NCBI GenBank assembly: GCA_002700865.1
Contig: PAFB01000071.1
Location: 1-17,238, forward strand
DNA from: Rhodospirillaceae bacterium
GTDB taxonomy: Bacteria; Pseudomonadota; Alphaproteobacteria; UBA7985
Reading direction: 5' to 3'
DNA length: 17,238 nucleotides
Shown here piece by piece: positions 1-7,342 of the stretch. The position numbers and the translations under genes were made by a program. Below the pieces are notes generated by a model. It worked only from the letters and a program-made list of their open reading frames with translations, did no database searches and was not told the DNA's origin. The stretch's first letter is position 1. Every line of letters starts with the position of its first letter.

Positions 1-110
1 GCATCCCAGTTCATAAAGCCCAAATTCTCATTGGTATCGGCCTGGGCGACGGGGTTAAAGGCAAGGGCGGCGCAAAGCATGGCAAGCGCGGCGGTAACGC
101 GTCTGATCAT
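1..110 (-). CDS. Exported protein, N-terminal fragment (cut by window edge)
   Basis: Only the first 36 or so codons are in the window; the rest lies beyond position 1. The ATG at 110-108 has a strong Shine-Dalgarno on the minus strand (GAGGAAG, about 7 nt upstream). The product begins with a textbook Sec signal peptide: MIRR, a hydrophobic run of Ala/Leu (about residues 6-19), then a PVAQA cleavage site followed by DTNENLGFMNWD. Export to the periplasm or envelope is therefore likely. The gene lies 125 bp downstream of ftsY in the same direction, separated by a small hairpin, so it probably has its own promoter, although I found no convincing -35/-10. The mature part seen is too short to assign a family. 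Confidence 0.72.
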   Translation of the reverse strand, partial: MIRRVTAALAMLCAALAFNPVAQADTNENLGFMNWD

Positions 111-205
111 AAAATTCTTCCTCGTCAGTACAGAAAATAAGGCGTTGTAAATCAGCCTTAGACTTCGCGCATTTGTTGCAAGGATGAACGCCAGCTGTCC
201 AGTCA

Positions 206-223
206 GAAGCCCGTGAGGGCTTC
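206..223 (-). terminator. Short hairpin after ftsY, possible weak terminator
   Basis: A perfect 7-bp stem (GAAGCCC / GGGCTTC) with a GTGA loop lies 12 bp beyond the ftsY stop codon. No T-run follows on the minus strand, so it is not a standard intrinsic terminator. It could be a pause site or an RNA 3'-end stabiliser separating ftsY from the exported-protein gene. Confidence 0.35.
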
Positions 224-235
224 GCGAGCATCACG

Positions 236-1441
236 TCAGTCGGCCAGCTCGACCCCAGTGAGCGCCTGTGCGAACTCCTCAGCGTCAAAGGGCTGCAGGT
301 CTGCCGCCGTTTCGCCAACACCAACCGCGTGCACGGGCAAACCGAACTTGTCCGCCAAGGCAACCATCACCCCGCCCTTGGCCGTGCCGTCGAGCTTGGT
401 GACAATGAGGCCCGTGATATCGGCTGTTTTGCGGAAAATCTCCACCTGTGAAAGCGCATTCTGACCGGTCGTGGCGTCAAGCACCAATAGCGTATCGTGC
501 GGCGCTTCGGGGTGCACTTTCTTGATCACGCGGACGACTTTGGACAGTTCATCCATGAGGTCGGCCTTGTTATGCAAGCGCCCGGCGGTGTCGAGCAGCA
601 CTATATCAGCCCCCACGTCTTTGGCGCGCGTAATCGCTTCAAAGGCCAGCGCAGCGGCGTCCGAACCCTGTTCCTTGGCCACAATTTCAGACCCGGTGCG
701 GTCAGCCCAGATTTGCAGCTGCTCAATCGCAGCAGCCCGGAAAGTATCGCCCGCCGCCAGCAGGACCCGATGACCGCCGTCGGTAAAGTGCTGGCTGAGC
801 TTGCCAATGGTCGTTGTCTTCCCCGAACCGTTGACACCCACCACCAGAATGACATGCGGGGCGTTGCTGGTATCAATCTCCAGCGGGACTTCGACCGGAC
901 GGAGAATAGCGGTGATCTGCTGGGCCAGCGCTTGGCGGATCTCGTCGTCAGTGACTTCTTTGTTGAACCGGGTTTTGGCAAAATCAGCGACGATTTTAGC
1001 CGCCGGTGCAGCGCCAAGATCGGCGAGGATGAGCGCCTCTTCGAGTTCTTCGAGTGCATCGTCGTCCAGCTTTCGCCGGTTAAAGGCGCCTGTGATACCG
1101 CTGGTCAGCCGGGCCGAAGATTTGGCAAGCCCGCCGGTCAACCGGCTCAACCACGATGAGCTCAGCGGCGATGCTTCGGGTTCGGGTTCGGGTTCGGCTG
1201 CAGCCTCGATTTCTGGCTCAGGCTCAATTTCTGGCTCAGGCTCGATTTCAGGCTCAGGCTCTGGCTCTGGCCCTGGCTCAGGGTCTGTATCCGGCACGGT
1301 GGCACGCACAAGCGCGGCAATGTCGTCGGCTTCAGCCTCGATTTCGACCTCAGCTTCAAAGTCAGCTTCAATGTCGGTTTCAGGTTGCGCCTGAGGCGCT
1401 TCGACCTTGGGTTCTTTTTTGCGTTGCCACGGCCAGCGCAT
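236..1441 (-). CDS. ftsY: Signal recognition particle receptor FtsY
   Basis: SRP receptor GTPase, 401 aa. It docks the SRP-ribosome complex at the inner membrane for co-translational insertion. Order of domains: a basic start (MRWPWQRKK), a very acidic Glu/Pro/Ala A-region to about residue 92, an NG linker with an amphipathic stretch (about 96-122), the N helical bundle, and the G domain. G-domain motifs are intact: P-loop GVNGSGKT (202-209), DTFRAAA (232-238), DTAGR (284-288), TKLD (348-351), and the C-terminal GVGE-ADLQPFD signature. The ATG overlaps the mtaB stop as TGATG, with GGGAG about 10 nt upstream, so translation is probably coupled. Last gene of dapF-mtaB-ftsY. The A-region contains an in-frame repeat with (EPEPEI)-like units. 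Confidence 0.97.
   Translation of the reverse strand: MRWPWQRKKEPKVEAPQAQPETDIEADFEAEVEIEAEADDIAALVRATVPDTDPEPGPEPEPEPEIEPEPEIEPEPEIEAAAEPEPEPEASPLSSSWLSRLTGGLAKSSARLTSGITGAFNRRKLDDDALEELEEALILADLGAAPAAKIVADFAKTRFNKEVTDDEIRQALAQQITAILRPVEVPLEIDTSNAPHVILVVGVNGSGKTTTIGKLSQHFTDGGHRVLLAAGDTFRAAAIEQLQIWADRTGSEIVAKEQGSDAAALAFEAITRAKDVGADIVLLDTAGRLHNKADLMDELSKVVRVIKKVHPEAPHDTLLVLDATTGQNALSQVEIFRKTADITGLIVTKLDGTAKGGVMVALADKFGLPVHAVGVGETAADLQPFDAEEFAQALTGVELAD
1178..1286 (-). repeat. In-frame tandem repeats coding the FtsY acidic linker
   Basis: Plus-strand reading shows three GGGTTC hexamers (1178-1195) and then an 18-bp unit starting GGCTCAGGCTC. Copies begin at 1215, 1233 and 1251, with a decayed copy at 1269. 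Both periods are multiples of three, so copy changes only lengthen or shorten the Pro-Glu linker of FtsY without shifting frame. The translated unit is roughly EPEPEI. Confidence 0.85.
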
Positions 1442-2706
1442 CAGTGCGGCACTCCCATCAATATACCATCCCGTAAATCCACCAGCGCCAGAGTTTCCAG
1501 CGTTCCGGCGCTCGGCTTGCTGCCGTCCAATCGGCGGACAGACGCAAAATTCGGGGTTCGCCCCCAGCCGTCTTTTTCAAACAACACAGGCACCACACCC
1601 CCTTGCTGCGCCGACAAAAACGCTGCTTTGGCAAGCTCACCTTTGGCGCGCAGGCGCGCGGCGCGTTCTTTGCGCTCGGCCTTGGCCACGGGCGGCATTT
1701 TCGCCGCTGGTGTGCCGTCGCGCTCGGAATAGGGGAACACGTGCAAGTAGGTCAGGCCGCAGTCATCCACCAGATCCAGCGACGCGCGGAACATGGTCTC
1801 CGTTTCAGTCGGAAAGCCGGTGATAATGTCCGCCCCCAGCGCACAATCCGGACGCAAGCGGCGCAGTTCAGCGGCCAGCTCAACCGCGTGATGGCGCAAG
1901 TGCCGCCGCTTCATCCGCTTGAGGATCAGGTCGTCGCCGGCCTGTAAGCTCAGGTGAAAATGCGGCATCAGGCGCGGTTCCTCGGCCACCAAGGCCAGCA
2001 GGTCAGCATCCATTTCCACTGCGTCCAGCGAAGACAGGCGCAAGCGCGGCAAGGCCGGCACCGCCAGCAATATGCGCCGTAGCAACTGCCCCAACGTCGG
2101 CTCACCGGGCAAATCTGCCCCATAAGAGGTGACATCAACGCCCGTAATCACCACTTCCCGCGCCCCGCCGTCCACCAGCCGTTGCACCTGATCCACCACA
2201 TCAAAGACGGGGACCGAGCGGCTGTTACCGCGGCCGTAAGGAATGATGCAGAACGTGCAGCGATGATCGCAACCGGTCTGCACTTGGACAAAAGCGCGGG
2301 TATGCTCGACGTAGCCATCGAGCAAATGCGGCGCGGTTTCGCGCACCGCCATGATGTCCTGCACCACCACCCGCTCTGTGGCTGAGTGTGGGGCGGCGGT
2401 CTGCCAGGTGGCGGCTTCAAGCTTTTCCTGATTGCCAACCACGCGGGCAACTTCGGGCATGTCGGCGAAGGCTTGGGGATTTACCTGCGCGGCGCAACCG
2501 GTGACGACGATTTCAGCATCGGGGTTTTCACGGTGAGCGCGGCGGATCGCCTGCCGCGCCTGCCGCTCGGCCTCTGAGGTCACAGCGCAGGTGTTGACCA
2601 CCAGCGTGTTCGATCCCTCCGGCAAGTGCCCCTTGATCACCTCGGATTCATAGATGTTCAGGCGACAGCCAAAGGACAGAACTTGCTTGGTGTCCGCATC
2701 ACTCAT
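1441..2706 (-). CDS. mtaB: tRNA t6A37 methylthiotransferase MtaB
   Basis: Radical-SAM methylthiotransferase that converts t6A to ms2t6A at position 37 of ANN-decoding tRNAs. With the start used here it is 421 aa. The N-terminal UPF0004 domain has its three cluster cysteines at C14 (FGCRLN), C40 (NTCAV) and C71 (TGCAAQ). The radical-SAM cluster is C146-x3-C150-x2-C153 (GCDHRCTFC). A C-terminal stretch starting near VPVLFEKDGWG fits the TRAM RNA-binding domain. The frame is open 12 codons further upstream, but the ATG at 2706 is preferred: GGAGG lies 9 nt upstream and the protein then starts just before QVLSFGCRLN. It overlaps the dapF stop by 8 nt, and its own stop overlaps the ftsY ATG. MtaB rather than MiaB or RimO is inferred from the FGCRLN motif and the operon. 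Confidence 0.93.
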   Translation of the reverse strand: MSDADTKQVLSFGCRLNIYESEVIKGHLPEGSNTLVVNTCAVTSEAERQARQAIRRAHRENPDAEIVVTGCAAQVNPQAFADMPEVARVVGNQEKLEAATWQTAAPHSATERVVVQDIMAVRETAPHLLDGYVEHTRAFVQVQTGCDHRCTFCIIPYGRGNSRSVPVFDVVDQVQRLVDGGAREVVITGVDVTSYGADLPGEPTLGQLLRRILLAVPALPRLRLSSLDAVEMDADLLALVAEEPRLMPHFHLSLQAGDDLILKRMKRRHLRHHAVELAAELRRLRPDCALGADIITGFPTETETMFRASLDLVDDCGLTYLHVFPYSERDGTPAAKMPPVAKAERKERAARLRAKGELAKAAFLSAQQGGVVPVLFEKDGWGRTPNFASVRRLDGSKPSAGTLETLALVDLRDGILMGVPH

Positions 2707-3535
2707 CCAACAAATCCTCCGCCAGCACGCCGTCGAAAGCATAGGTCGTGCCGCCAGTCATGGTGATGTGGTTGCTTGACTGGTCCCAATCGATGATCAG
2801 CTCGCCGCCATCGAGATTGACCGTCACCGGCCCTTCGACCAGCCCGCGCCGCAAACTTGCGACGGCCCCGGCACAGGCCCCTGAGCCCGACGCGCCCGTG
2901 ATCCCGACCCCACGCTCCCAAACCCGCTGACGAATGGTTTGCCGGCCGATGGGGGTGACGAATTGGACATTGGTTCGGTTGGGGAACAGCGGGTGCTTCT
3001 CGATCTCAGCCCCTATGGGCGCAAAGTCCAGGCTGTCAGCGTCCTCAACGAAAAACACGCAGTGCGGATTGCCAATCGACACCGCGGCAGGCGCGCCCAA
3101 CCCCGGCACCAACTCGGGCAGGCTCAGCGTATCGGCGGCCTCTGCCAGCGGCACGTCCTGCCAGCGCAGAAAAGCCGGACCCATCCCAACCATGTATCGT
3201 CCGTCTGGCAGCCGCCGGACCGGCAGCACCCCCATCACGGTCTGTACGCCGCTGATCAACCCGGATTCCTCGAACACGAGCCGGGCGACACAGCGCGTGG
3301 CGTTGCCACAGGCCTCGGCCTCGGAGCCATCGGCGTTGTAAATCCGCATGAACACTTCCGCGCCCGGGCGCGTTGGTGGTTCGAGCACAATCAGCTGATC
3401 ACAGCCAACGCCAAAATGACGGTCAGCGATCCTCTGCGCCTGCCGTGGCGACGGCTTGAACGGGTCATTGCGCGCATCGACAATGACGAAGTCATTGCCC
3501 AATCCATGCATCTTCTTGAAGGGTCTTGTGTCCAT
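2699..3535 (-). CDS. dapF: Diaminopimelate epimerase
   Basis: PLP-independent epimerase that converts LL- to meso-diaminopimelate, for lysine and peptidoglycan synthesis in the cytoplasm. 278 aa, the usual family length. N-terminal signature KMHGLGNDFV; the two catalytic cysteines are C76 in ACGNATRC and C221 in GSGACAGA. The GNPHCV segment (about 155-160) and ERGVGIT segment (about 207-213) are also typical. First gene of the dapF-mtaB-ftsY operon, divergent from rlmJ with 84 bp between starts. An AGAGGAAA lies about 17 nt before the ATG, rather far for a ribosome site, and no better start is visible; the following codons lead directly into the conserved N-terminus. Confidence 0.97.
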   Translation of the reverse strand: MDTRPFKKMHGLGNDFVIVDARNDPFKPSPRQAQRIADRHFGVGCDQLIVLEPPTRPGAEVFMRIYNADGSEAEACGNATRCVARLVFEESGLISGVQTVMGVLPVRRLPDGRYMVGMGPAFLRWQDVPLAEAADTLSLPELVPGLGAPAAVSIGNPHCVFFVEDADSLDFAPIGAEIEKHPLFPNRTNVQFVTPIGRQTIRQRVWERGVGITGASGSGACAGAVASLRRGLVEGPVTVNLDGGELIIDWDQSSNHITMTGGTTYAFDGVLAEDLLDE

Positions 3536-3619
3536 GGCGCTGAAAATAGGGCTTTTCCTCTCAACCTGCCACTGCTTAGGAAGGGCATCGGCAATTCACT
3601 CAGAGGGAGCACCGCCGCT

Positions 3620-4423
3620 TTGCTGTCCTATCAACACGGTTTTCATGCCGGAAATCAGGCTGACGTGCATAAGCACTGCCTGCTCCTGGGTCTGCTGTCC
3701 CTGATCGCCAAAAAGGCACGCCCGATCACCTATATCGAAAGCCACGCAGGCCGGGGTCTCTATGATCTGGCGGGTGAGCAGGCGCAAAAGACCGGGGAGT
3801 GGCGCAGCGGCATCGGCGCAATCTATGAGCAGGCCGGTTTACCGACCCCGCTGGCACGCTACCGCGACGTGGTTGCGCGTTGGAACCGGGGGGAAGCGAT
3901 CCTGCAGTATCCGGGCAGTCCCTGCATCGCCGGCGGCGCGCTGCGCAAGCGCGACAAGTTGGTTCTGTTCGAACAACACGGCACGGAGTTTCAAGCACTG
4001 GAGACGGCGATGACCAACCACTACCGCCACGCCGAAGCAATCCGGGGCGACGGCTATGACGGCATGTTTGACGTCTTTTCTGACCACGACCCACGCCATC
4101 GCCTGATTGCCATGATCGACCCGTCTTATGAGCTCAAAGAAGACTTCACCCGAGCGCCTACCTTCGCCGAACGGCTGGTGGCGCTGGTCCCTGATGCGCT
4201 GGTCATGCTGTGGTATCCGGTGCTGAGCCGGGACGAGATCGGGCTGGAACATGCGGTTCCTGCCCCTCAATCCGGGTCGTTTCACAGCATAATCCGCTTC
4301 CCGCAGCACCGCGAAGGGCACCGCATGGTTGGGTCAGGCATGGTGATTTACGGTGATATCAGCGAAAACCGCCGACCGCTCAAAGTCCTCGACCGCGCTC
4401 TGCAGGCTCATTTTGCCGTCTAA
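3620..4423 (+). CDS. rlmJ: 23S rRNA (adenine2030-N6)-methyltransferase RlmJ
   Basis: Methylates N6 of A2030 in 23S rRNA. 267 aa from a TTG start at 3620, chosen because the family begins MLSYxHxFHAGNxADVxKH and this protein reads MLSYQHGFHAGNQADVHKH; AGGGAG lies 10 nt upstream. The frame is open far to the left (to 2939), but that part is antisense to dapF and not coding. SAM-region ESHAGRGLYDL is at 40-50. The catalytic motif, DPPYE in E. coli, reads DPSYE (167-171), a change of the middle Pro to Ser that I believe also occurs in other alphaproteobacterial members. Monocistronic; a 5-bp hairpin without T-run (4428-4440) follows the stop. Confidence 0.93.
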   Translation: MLSYQHGFHAGNQADVHKHCLLLGLLSLIAKKARPITYIESHAGRGLYDLAGEQAQKTGEWRSGIGAIYEQAGLPTPLARYRDVVARWNRGEAILQYPGSPCIAGGALRKRDKLVLFEQHGTEFQALETAMTNHYRHAEAIRGDGYDGMFDVFSDHDPRHRLIAMIDPSYELKEDFTRAPTFAERLVALVPDALVMLWYPVLSRDEIGLEHAVPAPQSGSFHSIIRFPQHREGHRMVGSGMVIYGDISENRRPLKVLDRALQAHFAV

Positions 4424-4458
4424 AGCACGCGGTTCCCGCGAGACCTGAAAAGCGGCGC

Positions 4459-4593
4459 TTAGTTATCGATGATCAAAACCTGTTCGGTTGGAACTTCAGC
4501 TTCAAACTCTGCTGCGGCGGTTGAAAAAACTGCAACGGCGCCGGCCAGGCTAACCATGGCAAAAAGTCCAAGAAAGACCCCAATGATTCGCAT
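4459..4593 (-). CDS. Small single-pass membrane protein, 44 aa, unknown
   Basis: The ATG at 4593-4591 is preceded by GGAG seven nucleotides upstream, which decides the start; the frame extends 29 codons further but without membrane or start features. Residues 1-26 (MRIIGVFLGLFAMVSLAGAV and following) form a hydrophobic helix after a single positive residue, followed by an acidic tail (EFEAEVPTEQVLIIDN). There is no charged n-region beyond R2 and no convincing signal-peptidase site, although FSTAAA could be one. It could be an inner-membrane microprotein or a short exported peptide. It converges on rlmJ (35 bp between stops). Product family not recognised. Small size lowers certainty; the ribosome site and hydrophobic pattern argue that it is real. 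Confidence 0.55.
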   Translation of the reverse strand: MRIIGVFLGLFAMVSLAGAVAVFSTAAAEFEAEVPTEQVLIIDN

Positions 4594-4951
4594 TAATACG
4601 CTCCAATAAAAATAAGCCAGTTTCCCCGAAGGCAAATTGACCTCTGTGCTTGACGCACTTGCTTGTATCCCCCAAAGCAAAGCTGGTATGAAACTTTCGT
4701 CTCACGAAAGCTAGCCCTTGATACAGGTATCGCGGTCGCAAAATTCAAATCAGCTTTAGCGACCGTTTATGAAATCGATATTCGGGGTTTTTTCGCGGAA
4801 ATTATGCCGCGATGGTGAAAATTGATGGCGAGTTATAGACAAGCACCCGTATAATCTCAAACTGTGGAAAAATCTAGGGCCAGCTCTACTTTTTGCGCAC
4901 TTTTTTGCAAGAAATCACTGGTTTAACAGGGTGTTGGAAGGGTTTTTGGCC
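4594..4951. other. AT-rich divergent spacer with inverted repeats and possible promoter
   Basis: 358 bp between the microprotein and the methyltransferase, clearly richer in A/T than its surroundings. It holds two inverted repeats (4694-4710 and 4733-4765) and a TATAAT at 4850-4855 that could be the -10 of the methyltransferase operon, although no good -35 lies 16-18 bp upstream. On the minus strand, TTGCCT followed 17 bp later by TTTTTA lies just before the microprotein. One 9-mer fitting a loose DnaA box (TTTTCCACA on the minus strand, 4863-4871) is isolated. No further gene was seen. Confidence 0.5.
4694..4765. repeat. Two adjacent inverted repeats
   Basis: The first is CTTTCGT-ctc-ACGAAAG (4694-4710), a perfect 7-bp stem with a 3-nt loop. 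The second is CGGTCGC at 4733-4739 and GCGACCG at 4759-4765, perfect 7-bp arms 19 nt apart. Neither is followed by a T-run in either direction. They lie upstream of the microprotein, so they could be operators or leader-RNA structures for it. Confidence 0.45.
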
Positions 4952-5575
4952 ATGCCGATTGCGGAAATGAAGTCAGATTTCTGGGATGAACGGTATCGGC
5001 AGGACCGCTTTTTATTCTCAACACAGCCCAATGCCTTCCTGCTTGATCAGGTCAAAGAGCCGCCTGAAACCGGCCAGAATAGGGCACTGGCCGTCGGCGA
5101 TGGCGAGGGCCGGAACGGGGTGTGGCTGGCGGAGCGTGGCTGGCAAGTAACGTCCTTGGATTACGCTGCTGAAGGCATCGCCAAGACCGAGCGGCTGGCC
5201 GCTCTGCGCGGGGTCAGCTTGACGACGGTTTGCGCAGACGCCAGCACGTGGGCGTTTCCCGAGGAACAGTTTGACCTCATCGTCCTGTTCTACTTCCACC
5301 TACCACGCGAAGCCGCCATCCGTGCCCACGCGGGCTGTGTCCGGGCGCTCAAGCCGGGTGGCCGGTTGTTGCTGGAAGGATTTCGCAAGCAGCAAATGCC
5401 CTTGAGTTCCGGCGGACCAAAGGGTGAGGACTGGATGTACGCCGCCGATGAAATCCAGAGCGATTTTGGCGTTCTCGAAGCCACGGTTGACCGCGCGGTG
5501 GGCCGGGTTTTGCGGGAGGGGCGCTTGCATGGCAGCGCGGCTGTCTATCAGTTCGCCGGGCGCAAGGCCCGCTGA
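4952..5575 (+). CDS. Class I SAM-dependent methyltransferase (TehB-like)
   Basis: 207 aa, cytoplasmic, with a Rossmann-type methyltransferase fold. Motif I is LAVGDGEGRNGVWLAERG (47-63), the acidic end of strand 2 is LD-Y (69-71), motif IV is FDLIVLFYFHLPRE (107-120), and the post-motif LKPGGRLLLEGF spans 133-144. The N-terminal DFWDERY is typical of TehB/thiopurine-like methyltransferases. The substrate cannot be told from sequence. The ATG at 4952 is chosen over a GTG at 4931 because GGAAGG lies 10 nt upstream of the ATG, while the GTG has no spaced ribosome site. Three nucleotides separate its stop from the molybdopterin-binding gene, so the two are probably co-transcribed. Confidence 0.86.
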   Translation: MPIAEMKSDFWDERYRQDRFLFSTQPNAFLLDQVKEPPETGQNRALAVGDGEGRNGVWLAERGWQVTSLDYAAEGIAKTERLAALRGVSLTTVCADASTWAFPEEQFDLIVLFYFHLPREAAIRAHAGCVRALKPGGRLLLEGFRKQQMPLSSGGPKGEDWMYAADEIQSDFGVLEATVDRAVGRVLREGRLHGSAAVYQFAGRKAR

Positions 5576-5578
5576 ACG

Positions 5579-6574
5579 ATGAAGTTTGAAACCCAACGGG
5601 CACAGGACTCCGCCGGCTGGCATCTGGCGCAGGCGGTTTTGCTGGCAGGCAAGCGGCTCGCAAAGGGAACGGTGCTGTCGCCAGAGCAGGCTGAAGCGCT
5701 GGGCGCGCAGGTGGTGCAGGTGTTCCAGCTTGAACCGGGCGATATCTCTGAAGACGCCGCCGCGCAGGCGCTGCAAGCACCGTTGTTTGGTGCCGCGCTG
5801 TCCCTCACCCCAGCGCGCACTGGACGCGTGAATGCGCTCGCGGCGCAAGCCGGGCTGGTGGTCGTTGACGCCGCAGGCGTGGGTCAATTCAACGCGGTCG
5901 ATGAAGCTGTGACGCTGGCGACGCTGCCGGACCGCCAGCGCGTGGAAGCCGGTGATCTGGTCGCGACGCTGAAAATCATCCCCTTTGGCGTCGCCGAAGC
6001 GGTTATCGGCAAAGCCCGACCCGCGCAGGCGGTGGTTCGCGTACAACCCCTGCGCCGACAGTCCGTTTCGCTGATCCAAACCCAACCCGAAACAGTCGCA
6101 GACCGCGTGCTCGACAAAGCCCGCGATGCCCTGCAAGCCCGCCTGTCAGCGCTGGGCAGTGATATCGTGCGCGAACAGCGGGTGGAGCACCGGCGCGAAG
6201 CGGTGGCGGCAGCGCTTGCCAGTGACCGTGCTGATGGGGCGACTGCCAGCGATCTGGTGATCCTGTTCCCCGGCGCTGCGACCCAGGACCGGCGCGATGT
6301 CGGGCCTTCGGGACTGGTCGCTGCGGGCGGTGGCGTGACCCATCTCGGGATGCCGGTTGACCCGGGGAACCTGCTGTTTATCGGTACCCACGAAGGACGC
6401 CCCGTGATTGGCGCGCCGGGGTGTGCGCGATCGACGGCCTTTAACGGTTTTGACTGGGTGCTGGAACGCGCCTGCGCCGACTTGTTCCCCAGCGCGTCAG
6501 AGATTCAGGCGCTGGGCGTGGGTGGTTTGCTCAAGGAAATACCCTCTCGGCCCTTGCCCCGCCGTAAAGCTTAG
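5579..6574 (+). CDS. Molybdopterin-binding (MoCF_biosynth) protein
   Basis: 331 aa. It resembles the stand-alone molybdopterin-binding proteins of alphaproteobacteria. The N-terminal half has the family pattern VxxLEPGDISEDAA (about 48-61), TGRVNALA (81-88), ITLATLP-like VTLATLP (111-117) and VATLKIIPFGV (128-138). The MoCF domain follows from about 162: LVILFPGAATQDRRDVGP (226-243), GMPVDPGNLLFIG (257-269), GRPVIGAPGCARS (273-285), and it ends with GVGGLLKEIPSRP (313-325). In some species this protein is fused to a MobA-like nucleotidyltransferase; here it ends before that domain, as in Rhodobacteraceae. It probably handles Mo-cofactor for a molybdoenzyme, but none lies nearby. Start ATG at 5579 follows the methyltransferase stop by 3 nt. 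Confidence 0.85.
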   Translation: MKFETQRAQDSAGWHLAQAVLLAGKRLAKGTVLSPEQAEALGAQVVQVFQLEPGDISEDAAAQALQAPLFGAALSLTPARTGRVNALAAQAGLVVVDAAGVGQFNAVDEAVTLATLPDRQRVEAGDLVATLKIIPFGVAEAVIGKARPAQAVVRVQPLRRQSVSLIQTQPETVADRVLDKARDALQARLSALGSDIVREQRVEHRREAVAAALASDRADGATASDLVILFPGAATQDRRDVGPSGLVAAGGGVTHLGMPVDPGNLLFIGTHEGRPVIGAPGCARSTAFNGFDWVLERACADLFPSASEIQALGVGGLLKEIPSRPLPRRKA

Positions 6575-6584
6575 AACTCAGGGC

Positions 6585-7250
6585 TCAAGCCTGTGGGTTC
6601 AGGACGTGCCAGATCAGCGGGGCATCCTCGAAGCCGTTTCCGGTCACGGGGTCCGTCCGCGAGCACTGGCTCTGAAAGGCCCAAAAATACGCGATCCAGC
6701 CTGTGTCCGGCGCGCGCAGGAACAGCGCGCCGTCCTGCTTGGGGCCATTGGTGCGCTGATAGCGGCCAAAGGAGCCCTGATTCATGTGAATGTTGTGCAT
6801 GCCCCGACGCGCGCGGTCGTTAAAGGGCTCGCCAAAGGCAACCGCTTCCCAGCCCTGCTCACGCGCTTGATTGCCATCGCGGTACAGCACGTCGATCAGG
6901 TCGTTGTTGCGACCGGGCCGGTGGTGCGGCAGGGCGACCAGCTGGTCGAGCTGGAAAAAGTCGTCGCGCAGATAATCCAACCCCAGCCGCTGCCGCTCCC
7001 GCCGGCGGTTCATCGCCAGCATCCCCGGCGGCAGGGCTTCGAGTTGGTGGGTGAAAGCGTGGGTAAAGGGTGACAGCCGGGTGAAGGCAACTTCGCTCGG
7101 CCAGCGTCGGGACTTTACATTGATCGCCAGCCGCCACTCCCGCCGGCCACAATCGAGGGTCATGTAGAAATGCGGAGATTTGTTGTCGCGCCGCTCACCA
7201 TAGACATCGCAGACTCGACCTTTCACGGCACCATAGCGTTTGAGCGTCAT
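6585..7250 (-). CDS. DUF2278 (YukJ-like) family protein
   Basis: 221 aa, no signal peptide or membrane segment. It fits DUF2278: N-terminal LKRYGAVKGRV (3-13), SPHFYMTL (25-32), a Trp/Leu strand leading to INVKS (43-47), the central LDYLRDDFF (91-99), and the hallmark GMHNIHMNQGS (150-160) followed by NGPKQDGALF (168-177) and WIAYFWAFQSQ (185-195). The conserved His/Asn/Asp cluster suggests a binding or catalytic site, but the molecular role of the family is unknown to me. It is a single gene, convergent with the molybdopterin-binding gene (10 bp between stops) and divergent from mnmC (92 bp). GGTGGG lies about 12 nt before the ATG. Confidence 0.85.
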   Translation of the reverse strand: MTLKRYGAVKGRVCDVYGERRDNKSPHFYMTLDCGRREWRLAINVKSRRWPSEVAFTRLSPFTHAFTHQLEALPPGMLAMNRRRERQRLGLDYLRDDFFQLDQLVALPHHRPGRNNDLIDVLYRDGNQAREQGWEAVAFGEPFNDRARRGMHNIHMNQGSFGRYQRTNGPKQDGALFLRAPDTGWIAYFWAFQSQCSRTDPVTGNGFEDAPLIWHVLNPQA

Positions 7251-7342
7251 TGTCTGTAATTTCCCACCTGTGGTTCCTGAGGGCGCTGATTTGTCCGCCA
7301 GTCCTTGCTTTCCTTGCCGCCAAAATCAAGCCATAGGACTGC

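Noticed and set aside
801..1394. Ser/Gly-rich open frame on the plus strand
   Set aside because: It is the antisense of the ftsY Glu/Pro repeat; its (SGSG)n pattern is produced by the repeat DNA and it has no family features.
2939..3619. Long in-frame upstream extension of rlmJ
   Set aside because: It lies antisense to dapF, whose product is clearly real, and RlmJ homologues begin at MLSYxHxFHAGN, which matches the TTG at 3620.
4428..4440. CGCGG-ttc-CCGCG hairpin after rlmJ
   Set aside because: Five-base-pair stem with no T-run on either strand; too weak to call a terminator.
4863..4871. DnaA-box-like TTTTCCACA in an AT-rich spacer, possible origin
   Set aside because: Only one loose match, with no cluster of boxes and no origin-linked genes such as dnaA, hemE or parAB nearby.
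5579..6574. Truncated molybdopterin-binding/MobA fusion
   Set aside because: The protein ends at the natural GGLLKEIPSRP boundary seen in stand-alone versions, and no MobA remnant follows; the convergent DUF2278 gene starts its 3' end 10 bp later.
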